The notes under the pieces: model-generated
What the model saw: the letters and a program-made list of their open reading frames with translations, nothing else
Told to the model about the DNA's origin: nothing
Database searches by the model: none
In this document: positions 31,699 through 37,441 of the stretch, one piece after another
Layout: the number at the start of each line of letters is the position of its first letter
Position numbering within the stretch: position 1 is the first letter of the stretch
Assembly (NCBI GenBank): GCA_015059805.1
Contig: SUZO01000023.1
Coordinates: forward strand, 1 to 37,441
Direction of reading: 5' to 3'
Length of the DNA stretch: 37,441 nt
DNA from: Rikenellaceae bacterium
GTDB taxonomy: Bacteria; Bacteroidota; Bacteroidia; Bacteroidales; Rikenellaceae
Translations under genes and position numbers: made by a program

Positions 31699-32565
31699 AT
31701 GCGTCTTGCGGTACTGAGCAGGTGAAACACCTGTAACCCTCAAAAAATACTTACCAAAGAAGGATTGCGAAGGAAAACCTAAGTCGTAGGCAATCTCTTT
31801 AATACTCTTATCTGTTGAGGTGAGTTGTGTTATTGCGTCAAGGATAACATACTTTTCTATCCATTCTGTCGCACTCTTGCCACTTGACTGCTTTACCACA
31901 AGGGAGATATGTTTTGGCGTAAGGGCTAGCTGCTCAGCGTAGTAGCCTAAGTCACGATGTTGTGTGTAGTTCTGCTCAACGAGCCGTATAAACTGATTGG
32001 TCAGTTCGCTCTGTCGGCTGCTATCGCTGCTCTCGGTTTTGTGCATAAAGTATCCTAAGCCGAGGAAAAATGCCCTTGTAAGTAGGGTGATAATCTCTAA
32101 ACGATGAGGGTTTTGGTGCTCTGGGATGATGCTCTTGCACATTGAAAGATAGCTCTCTAATGCCTCCTTAGCTCGCCCCGCTAAATCTATGTGTGGATGT
32201 TGTGAAATGGTAGAGTGGAGGCTAAAGGTGTTGCCAATACCCAATGTGGCAGTAAAATCGTCGGTCATTAGTATGTATGTAGCGCGAAAGTCGTCGCTAA
32301 TATCTACTAACTCAGTAATCTGGTTAGGAAGCACAATCATAAAACCGCCAGCGGTAAGCGAAAAAGTTTTAGCATTGATTCTACCCGTGCCCGTGCCATG
32401 TGTGCAGTAGATAGCCACCGAGAGCGGACAACGATAGGGGTGATTTGGCAGAACGGCAAACTGCGGACTGTCAATAATTGTGAGCATATTATCAATGCTG
32501 AAGGTCCTACTCTCTGGAAAGTGCTCTATGTATTTTTGGAGCGTTGAAGATAGTGTGTTGTCCAT
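31690..32565 (-). CDS. AraC-family transcriptional regulator
   Basis: This 291-aa regulator is counted from ATG 32565. A longer frame opens at 32637, but that would start upstream of the -7 box at 32585-32592. The N-terminal half is a cupin-like sensor with GTGTGRINAKTFSLTAGGFM. The C-terminal 100 residues form two helix-turn-helix units: first LGYYAEQLALTPKHISLVVKQ, then SIKEIAYDLGFPSQSFFGKYF with the signature VTGVSPAQYRK. It is divergent from a small repeat protein, and a 9-bp inverted repeat lies over its own promoter. Autoregulation and control of the neighbour are inferred. Confidence 0.93.
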   Translation of the reverse strand: MDNTLSSTLQKYIEHFPESRTFSIDNMLTIIDSPQFAVLPNHPYRCPLSVAIYCTHGTGTGRINAKTFSLTAGGFMIVLPNQITELVDISDDFRATYILMTDDFTATLGIGNTFSLHSTISQHPHIDLAGRAKEALESYLSMCKSIIPEHQNPHRLEIITLLTRAFFLGLGYFMHKTESSDSSRQSELTNQFIRLVEQNYTQHRDLGYYAEQLALTPKHISLVVKQSSGKSATEWIEKYVILDAITQLTSTDKSIKEIAYDLGFPSQSFFGKYFLRVTGVSPAQYRKTHKK

Positions 32566-32575
32566 AAAAACGCCT

Positions 32576-32608
32576 TTTGTTCCACAAAAATAGAAATTTT
32601 GGAACAAA
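32576..32608. promoter_or_regulatory. operator-like inverted repeat over the AraC promoter
   Basis: TTTGTTCCA (32576-32584) and TGGAACAAA (32600-32608) are perfect inverted halves 24 bp apart. They flank the minus-strand -7 box TATTTTTG (32585-32592), as expected for a repressor or autoregulator site. Confidence 0.6.
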
Positions 32609-32679
32609 GTTTCAATACTGTGCGCCAAATGCTCCAACTAAAAGGAGCAATAGACCTTTTTTGCCCTTAATGTAGCCTC

Positions 32680-32687
32680 TACCTTTG
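32680..32687 (+). promoter_or_regulatory. -7 element before the small repeat protein
   Basis: TACCTTTG with TTG 16 bp upstream predicts a transcript start near 32693. This excludes the TTG at 32685 as a start codon and favours ATG 32709. Confidence 0.65.
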
Positions 32688-32708
32688 CACTCGGAACTAA
32701 TAATCAAA

Positions 32709-32915
32709 ATGATGAAGAAAAAATTGGTAAAGACCTATAAAGGTATTGAAGAGGCAGTTGTCGGAGGTTATCAGGCAATAGAGAATGGAGTAGTAAGTGG
32801 CTATAAAGCGGTTGAGAACACCGCCGTAGGGGCATACAAGGCAGTTGAAACTGCTGCAGTAAATTTTGGTCGTAGTCTTGTTGAGGAGTATGACCGCAAG
32901 AAAGATGAGAAGTAG
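32709..32915 (+). CDS. small 11-residue-repeat protein (YKxIE/YKAVE type)
   Basis: This is a 68-aa cytoplasmic protein. After a basic start (MMKKKLVKTYKG) come consecutive 11-residue units: VVGGYQAIENG, VVSGYKAVENT, AVGAYKAVETA, AVNFGRSLVEE. The pattern 'aVvgaYKaVEn' makes an amphipathic helix much like 11-mer repeats of LEA proteins or apolipoproteins, so membrane-surface or stress-related binding is plausible. Similar 'YKKIEDGVVGGYKKIED' small proteins are common in gut anaerobes without known function. It is divergent from the AraC regulator, and the dispersed repeat copy 2 starts 3 bp past its stop. Confidence 0.82.
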   Translation: MMKKKLVKTYKGIEEAVVGGYQAIENGVVSGYKAVENTAVGAYKAVETAAVNFGRSLVEEYDRKKDEK

Positions 32916-32918
32916 AAT

Positions 32919-33168
32919 GAGGCTGAATAAAAAGTGTATTTTGTCGTTAACCCCTCTGCGAGGGCTTTTCCTCCTTGCAGCTCGGTAAAGTGAGTAAACT
33001 CACTCTACTCTCGCTCTGCAGCGTCGGTTACGCTTGCCCTCAAAATGCTCATTTACGCCAAGTAAACTCCGCTTTTTCGGGCTTCGCAAGCCTAAAAATA
33101 GATCTTTTTATTCAACCTCCGAACAAAATGTGGGTGACTATTTTACTTTTTAGTCACCCACGTTTTGT
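32919..33168 (+). repeat. 250-bp dispersed repeat, copy 2
   Basis: This matches 18685-18940 except for lacking ACAAGT and having three substitutions. The inverted-end core is 32919-33119. The hairpin that follows (about 33123-33140 with 33151-33168) is preserved: where copy 1 has an A-T pair in the stem, copy 2 has T opposite G, so pairing is kept by wobble. It begins 3 bp after the stop codon of the small repeat protein and ends 4 bp before the convergent panB gene, the same arrangement as copy 1. Confidence 0.88.
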
Positions 33169-33171
33169 TGT

Positions 33172-33987
33172 TTAATACTGCTCGTTTTCGTTTGGAAAAT
33201 CTCCGCTCTTGACATCATCTACATAGTGCGAAATGGCATCTGTCATAACATCGTGCAGATTTGCATAGCGACGTAAGAACTTTGGCGAGAAACCCTTGTT
33301 CATACCAAGCATATCGTGGATAACAAGAACCTGACCGTCTGTATCACCACCTGCGCCGATGCCTATCGTTGGGATTGTAAGGCTATCTGTTACGCGCTTA
33401 GCAAGTGCTGCAGGAATCTTCTCAAGCACAAGGGCAAAGCAGCCAGCCTCCTCAAGTAGTTTTGCGTCATGAATTAACTTCTCAGCCTCAGCCTCCTCCT
33501 TAGCGCGAAGACCATAGCCGCCAAACTTGTGTATAGACTGTGGAGTGAGTCCGAGGTGCGCCATAACAGGAATACCTGCAGTGAGTATTAGCTTTACAGA
33601 GTCAAGAATCTCCTCACCGCCCTCAAGTTTAACACCGTCAGCACCGCTCTCCTTCATAATGCGAACAGCCGAATGCAGTGCAGTCTGAGGGTCGCCCTGA
33701 TATGTTCCAAAAGGCATGTCGCACACAACAAATGCACGCTCAACGCCACGTACGACCGATGTTGAGTGGTAAATCATCTGGTCAAGGGTGATTGGTAGGG
33801 TAGTCTTGTGACCCGCCATAACATTGGCAGCTGAGTCGCCAACAAGTATAATATCAATGCCCGCACCATCAGCAATAGATGCCATAGTGTAGTCGTAGGA
33901 GGTGAGCATAGAGATCTTCTCGCCACTCTCCTTCATCTGCTTGAGTCGCGTTGTGGTTACGGCTCTAACTTTGCTTTCAGTAGACAT
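33172..33987 (-). CDS. panB: 3-methyl-2-oxobutanoate hydroxymethyltransferase
   Basis: This 271-aa enzyme carries out the first committed step of pantothenate synthesis, transferring a hydroxymethyl group from methylene-THF to alpha-ketoisovalerate. Signatures are [19 protein letters not shown] (22-40), the metal-binding [12 protein letters not shown] (43-54), EGGEEI and [11 protein letters not shown] with the KFGGYGLRA loop, and [21 protein letters not shown] at about 211-231. The length is normal. It is divergent from the ribokinase, with overlapping promoters. Confidence 0.97.
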   Translation of the reverse strand: MSTESKVRAVTTTRLKQMKESGEKISMLTSYDYTMASIADGAGIDIILVGDSAANVMAGHKTTLPITLDQMIYHSTSVVRGVERAFVVCDMPFGTYQGDPQTALHSAVRIMKESGADGVKLEGGEEILDSVKLILTAGIPVMAHLGLTPQSIHKFGGYGLRAKEEAEAEKLIHDAKLLEEAGCFALVLEKIPAALAKRVTDSLTIPTIGIGAGGDTDGQVLVIHDMLGMNKGFSPKFLRRYANLHDVMTDAISHYVDDVKSGDFPNENEQY

Positions 33988-34014
33988 ATTTGTATAATTT
34001 TTGTTTTACTGGTG

Positions 34015-34043
34015 CAAAAGTAGCGAAAATTTTACTATATTTG
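34015..34043. promoter_or_regulatory. divergent promoters of panB and ribokinase
   Basis: The minus-strand TACTTTTG (34015-34022) serves panB. The plus-strand TATATTTG (34036-34043) serves the ribokinase. The -7 boxes are only 13 bp apart, so the two polymerases would compete. Confidence 0.65.
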
Positions 34044-34061
34044 ACAAATAAACTCTTAATT

Positions 34062-34964
34062 ATGAACAAAATCGTTGTTATTGGTAGTTCAAATACCGAT
34101 ATGGTTGTCCGCTCGGAGCGCCTACCTCGTCCAGGTGAGAGTGTTATCGGTGGTGGATTTATGATGGCTGGAGGCGGCAAGGGTGCAAATCAAGCGGTTG
34201 CTGTGGCGCGTATGGGGCACAGGGTGATATTTGCTGCGGCAGTGGGAAATGATATGTTTGGAGATGCGGCAGTCGCTGCATATCAACGTTTTGGCATTGA
34301 TACCACATATATTGTTCGCAAGGATACTCCATCAGGTGTTGCACTTATCATGGTAGATAGTGCCGCCCAGAACTCTATCTCGGTGGCTTTAGGTGCAAAT
34401 AATTGTCTTACTATTGAAGATGTTATGCCTGCTCTTGAGCAGGTGGAGAGTGGTGATATTGTTCTGCTGCAGCTTGAGATTCCTATGGAGACTGTTGATG
34501 CCTGTGTGGCAGTTGCGGCAGCAAAAGGTGCTCGCGTGGTGCTAAATCCTGCACCAGCGGCAACAGTAAGTGAGCATACACTGTCAAAGCTATATCTTAT
34601 AACACCAAATCAGACTGAGGCGCAGACTCTTACTGGTGTTGATGTGACTGATATTGCATCGGCAGAGCTTGCAGCGCAGGTACTTGTGTCTCGTGGTGTT
34701 GAGCGTGTCGTGATAACTATGGGTGGAGCGGGCGCGTTCCTTTACCATAATGGTAAGGGAGAGCTTATCCCTGCGCATAAGGTGGCGGCTGTAGATACCA
34801 CTGCTGCGGGCGATGTATATAACGGTGCACTGTGCGCAGCGCTTGCCGAGGGGCAGAGTCTGCAGGATGCTCTGAAGTTTGCTACAAAGGCGTCCGCAAT
34901 ATCCGTTACCCGCGTAGGTGCGCAACCATCTGTGCCAACACGTGAGGAAGTTGATAATTTCTAA
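34062..34964 (+). CDS. rbsK: ribokinase (PfkB family)
   Basis: This 300-aa sugar kinase starts at ATG 34062. An in-frame start 24 codons upstream lies before the predicted transcript start. The first PfkB signature is GGGFMMAGGGKGANQAVAVARMG (in part GGGKGANQAV, about 38-47). The second is VDTTAAGDVYNGAL, with the catalytic Asp in AAGD (about 245). ATP-binding ITMGGAGAFLY is present. It phosphorylates ribose to ribose-5-phosphate. The sugar transporter gene follows 18 bp later, forming a ribose (or related sugar) uptake pair. Deoxyribose or another sugar is possible. Confidence 0.92.
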   Translation: MNKIVVIGSSNTDMVVRSERLPRPGESVIGGGFMMAGGGKGANQAVAVARMGHRVIFAAAVGNDMFGDAAVAAYQRFGIDTTYIVRKDTPSGVALIMVDSAAQNSISVALGANNCLTIEDVMPALEQVESGDIVLLQLEIPMETVDACVAVAAAKGARVVLNPAPAATVSEHTLSKLYLITPNQTEAQTLTGVDVTDIASAELAAQVLVSRGVERVVITMGGAGAFLYHNGKGELIPAHKVAAVDTTAAGDVYNGALCAALAEGQSLQDALKFATKASAISVTRVGAQPSVPTREEVDNF

Positions 34965-34982
34965 CCTAAAATTCTTTATATT

Positions 34983-35990
34983 ATGTTTATCATTGGTAGT
35001 TACACTTTGGCAGTAGTATTCTGCTTTATTACAATGCTCTGCTGGGGCTCATGGGGAAATACTCAGAAGCTGGCGGGCAAAACTTGGCGTTATGAACTCT
35101 TCTACTGGGACTATGTCATCGGTATGGTACTCTTTACGCTTCTACTCGGCTTTACTATGGGTAGTATTGGCGATGAGGGTCGTAGCTTTGTGGCTGACCT
35201 TTCACAGGCAAACCTTGCAAGCATTGGCTGGGTAATTCTTGGCGGTGTAATCTTTAACGCCTCTAATATCCTGCTCTCTGCCTCTACATCACTTGCGGGT
35301 ATGTCTGTCGCATTTCCACTCGGTTGTGGTCTTGCACTTGTGCTGGGTGTTATTAACAACTACCTTGAGCAGGCAAAGGGTAATCCATGGCTGCTGGCTC
35401 TTGGTGTGCTGTTTGTCGTTGTGGCTATTGTTTGTAATGGCGTAGCGGCTGGTCGCGTGTCAAAGCAGGGCGAGAAGAGTGCAAATAGCCGTAAGGGTAT
35501 TATCCTTGCTATTGTTGCGGGTCTGCTGATGTCTACATTCTACCGCTTTGTTGTTAAGGGTATGGATATCAATAACTTTGAACACCCTGCAGCGGGTATG
35601 CTGACACCATATTCAGCAATCTTTATCTTCTCACTTGGCGTGCTTGTCTCTAATTTGGTATTTAATACCTACGTTATGAAACGCCCATTTGTCGGCACTC
35701 CTGTAAGCTACTCGGAGTACTTCAAGGGTAGCCTCTCTACCCATCTTGTAGGTGTTTTAGGCGGTGCTATCTGGTGCCTCGGTACAGCATTTAGCTACAT
35801 TGCAGCAGGTAAGGCTGGCGCGGCAGTCTCTTATGCTCTTGGTCAGGGCGCACCAATGATTGCAGCCTTCTGGGGCGTATTTATCTGGCACGAGTTCAAG
35901 GGTGCTGATCGCAAAACCGGCTACCTTCTTGCACTGATGTTCGCCCTCTTTATCATCGGCCTGAGCATCATCGTCGTTGCAGGAAATTAA
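34983..35990 (+). CDS. GRP-family sugar transporter, probable ribose uptake
   Basis: This is a 335-aa protein of ten membrane segments in the drug/metabolite transporter superfamily, glucose/ribose-porter (GRP) type. The N-terminal LCWGSWGNTQKLAGKTWRYELFYWDY is a feature of such Bacteroidota transporters, and the C-terminal GQGAPMIAAFWGVFIWHEFKGA matches the last conserved helix. It lies 18 bp after the ribokinase and shares its transcript, so it probably imports the kinase's sugar. The specificity is inferred from that neighbour. A perfect bidirectional terminator follows. Confidence 0.88.
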   Translation: MFIIGSYTLAVVFCFITMLCWGSWGNTQKLAGKTWRYELFYWDYVIGMVLFTLLLGFTMGSIGDEGRSFVADLSQANLASIGWVILGGVIFNASNILLSASTSLAGMSVAFPLGCGLALVLGVINNYLEQAKGNPWLLALGVLFVVVAIVCNGVAAGRVSKQGEKSANSRKGIILAIVAGLLMSTFYRFVVKGMDINNFEHPAAGMLTPYSAIFIFSLGVLVSNLVFNTYVMKRPFVGTPVSYSEYFKGSLSTHLVGVLGGAIWCLGTAFSYIAAGKAGAAVSYALGQGAPMIAAFWGVFIWHEFKGADRKTGYLLALMFALFIIGLSIIVVAGN

Positions 35991-36002
35991 ATAATTTTTT
36001 TA

Positions 36003-36049
36003 TATACAATAAGAGCGACTAAAAACAAATTAGTCGCTCTTATTGTATA
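36003..36049. terminator. bidirectional terminator
   Basis: A nineteen-bp perfect stem (36003-36021 with 36031-36049) surrounds a 9-nt loop between the convergent transporter and BspA-like genes. A/T-rich flanks on both sides serve both directions. Confidence 0.9.
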
Positions 36050-36059
36050 ATTTCCTTAC

Positions 36060-37441
36060 TTATATCGCAAAGTTGTAAGGTTCAATGTAATCTACGTAGA
36101 GACTCCAATCCTCAGCTGTCTTGTATGCATCTACCGCTTCAGTAGGTACGTACAGTTTGACATTGGTAACAAGGAAAGGATTGAAGAGACTGGAAATTGA
36201 TGCAGGAGTTGTTGATTTGAAGTAAATCTCACTAATGCTACTACTATGAAATGCGTTATCACCAATTATGCTAACACTTGCAGGTACGGTAATAGTTGAG
36301 ATATTGCTTGAATCAAAAGCGGTTTCACCGATTGCTGAAATGCCTTCAGGAATATTATACGAAGAGATTTTCTTATCAACTAACTTAATTATGGTATTAT
36401 CAATTACAAGACATTTGCCATCAGTTGTTGCAAGACTACCTGAAATTGATTCCAAATTTGGACATTGTTGAAAAACTGTAGCAGAAATCTCTGTAACACT
36501 CTCTGGGAGTGCAACTGTTCTCAGTGTTGTTGAAACGAAATTTGCAGAGATCTTGTTAACATTGTTAGGTACGCTGTATGATGTCAAACCCTCAAGAGCA
36601 ACAGTAGCAAAATAGCTCAGATTGCCATCAATTACCAAACAAGAGCCATCCTCTGAGGCAAATTTTCCTGCAAAGCTCTTTAATGCGCCAAAACCACGCA
36701 GGATAAGACCGTTAATAGAGGTTGCGCTATTAGGAATTGTAAGTTTTGTGAGGGTTGTTGATTCAGGTGTAGCATTCAAACTAATAGTATTAACACCAGC
36801 TGGAATAGAGTATGATGTAAGACCCTCAAGACCAAAGATGTAGTGTAATGTACCATTGCTAATTATACAATGACCATCGTTAAGCTCTCCTCCGCCACCA
36901 ATCTTTGAGATATTAGGACATTCTACAATAGCACTACCATCAACAGTAGTAATTCCGTTACCTAAAGTAATCTTGTTAAGATTAGAACAATTAGAAAAGG
37001 CGCAGCTATTTAATGTTGTAACGCTATTTGGTAGAGATACTGTTAATAGATTCTCAAAGAGCTCAAAAGCTTCAACAAGCATTGTTACATCACTATCAAA
37101 AGTAATAATACCTTTGCCATCCTCGTAAACATTAGATGTAATATTAGCGTCAAAAACATAAGAGTATGGGAAAGAGAGAGTCTTGCTATCTGATGTTGTA
37201 TACCAAATCTCATTATTTGCAGGATATGTCTCCTCTCCTGGAGTCTCGCCCTCAAAATCCTCACCACTATCTGGGGTTGTACCAGTGAAGTCGTCCGCGT
37301 CGTTAATCTGGTAAGCGATAGTCTTGATAGAGCCCTGAAGAAGGTCAAATGCAGGAAGGGCAAAGCTCTTCTCGCCATCGGCAAATGTAAATGTAACTGT
37401 AAGGTCCTTATCAGCAAAGCTAACAGCTGGCAGTGCTACAT
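36060..37441 (-). CDS. BspA-like leucine-rich-repeat surface protein, N-terminus outside window
   Basis: The frame is open from the stop at 36060 through the right edge, giving at least 460 residues; the internal Met at 37082 is not the start. The visible N-terminal part (ADKDLTVTFTFADGEKSF, then FDLLQGSIKTIAYQI) looks like the end of a fimbrillin/DUF6562-type domain. A Thr/Pro/Glu linker follows (TPDSGEDFEGETPGEETYP). Then come BspA-type LRR_5 repeats with phrases such as VSLPNSVTTLNSCAFSNCS, KLTIPNSATSINGL, VALPESVTEISATVFQQCP and ITVPASVSIIGDNAFHSS. The ending LYVPTEAVDAYKTAEDWSLY is the usual LRR_5 tail. It is probably exposed on the cell surface with adhesin-like binding, inferred from the family. 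Confidence 0.88.
   Translation of the reverse strand, partial: VALPAVSFADKDLTVTFTFADGEKSFALPAFDLLQGSIKTIAYQINDADDFTGTTPDSGEDFEGETPGEETYPANNEIWYTTSDSKTLSFPYSYVFDANITSNVYEDGKGIITFDSDVTMLVEAFELFENLLTVSLPNSVTTLNSCAFSNCSNLNKITLGNGITTVDGSAIVECPNISKIGGGGELNDGHCIISNGTLHYIFGLEGLTSYSIPAGVNTISLNATPESTTLTKLTIPNSATSINGLILRGFGALKSFAGKFASEDGSCLVIDGNLSYFATVALEGLTSYSVPNNVNKISANFVSTTLRTVALPESVTEISATVFQQCPNLESISGSLATTDGKCLVIDNTIIKLVDKKISSYNIPEGISAIGETAFDSSNISTITVPASVSIIGDNAFHSSSISEIYFKSTTPASISSLFNPFLVTNVKLYVPTEAVDAYKTAEDWSLYVDYIEPYNFAI

Noticed and set aside
37085..37417. 110-codon minus-strand frame at the right edge
   Set aside because: It is Arg/Leu-rich and lies in another frame of the BspA-like gene, whose own frame remains open through this region to the edge.

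Overview
The window looks like a chromosomal segment of a gut-type Bacteroidota, most likely order Bacteroidales. The reasons are: repeated promoters of the form TTTG-N19/20-TAnnTTTG; few Shine-Dalgarno sequences; Bacteroidota families such as PorV/PorQ-like proteins, DUF5689, DUF6562-type lipoproteins, BspA-like LRR proteins, a long NusB and YajC; and an ISL3/ISAon1-type transposase tail at the left edge. The genus cannot be fixed from sequence alone.

Layout. (1) 1-127: the 3' end of an insertion sequence. (2) 321-6762, minus strand: one tightly packed run yitT-miaB-ychF followed by three enzymes that look like a steroid/bile-acid module: a membrane 5-alpha-reductase, an Old-Yellow-Enzyme reductase and a short-chain dehydrogenase. 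It ends at a clear terminator. (3) 6792-11719, minus strand: MFS transporter, DUF5689 lipoprotein, yajC/TSCPD, nusB and a secreted nuclease. (4) 11750-13612, plus strand: an rRNA methyltransferase and a HAD phosphatase. (5) 13616-16866, minus strand: a secreted unknown protein, a rod-shaped 6S-like RNA with its own promoter and terminator, DUF2461 and glyA. (6) 16990-18940, plus strand: fabG, a PorV/PorQ-like protein, and copy 1 of a 250-bp dispersed repeat. (7) 18952-26983, minus strand: small proteins, a 1192-aa surface lipoprotein with a 200-nt leader, a cobalamin adenosyltransferase, a degenerate methyltransferase-like protein, a BaiN/HI0933 flavoprotein and tatC. (8) 27005-31698, plus strand: an FMN riboswitch directly upstream of a TonB-dependent receptor, then an OmpA-like protein and a small conserved protein. 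(9) 31690-33168: an AraC regulator divergent from a small 11-mer-repeat protein, which is followed by copy 2 of the dispersed repeat. (10) 33172-35990: panB divergent from ribokinase plus a GRP-family sugar transporter. (11) 36060 to the right edge: a BspA-like surface protein whose N-terminus lies outside the window.

The most interesting points are the FMN-riboswitch-controlled TonB receptor, which suggests outer-membrane flavin uptake, with a visible antiterminator using the aptamer's own P1 strand; the three-gene steroid reductase/dehydrogenase module fused to a housekeeping operon; the unannotated 6S-like RNA; and the two-copy 250-bp element with inverted ends that sits just after stop codons and carries a terminator hairpin. 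No tRNA, rRNA or CRISPR array was recognised.
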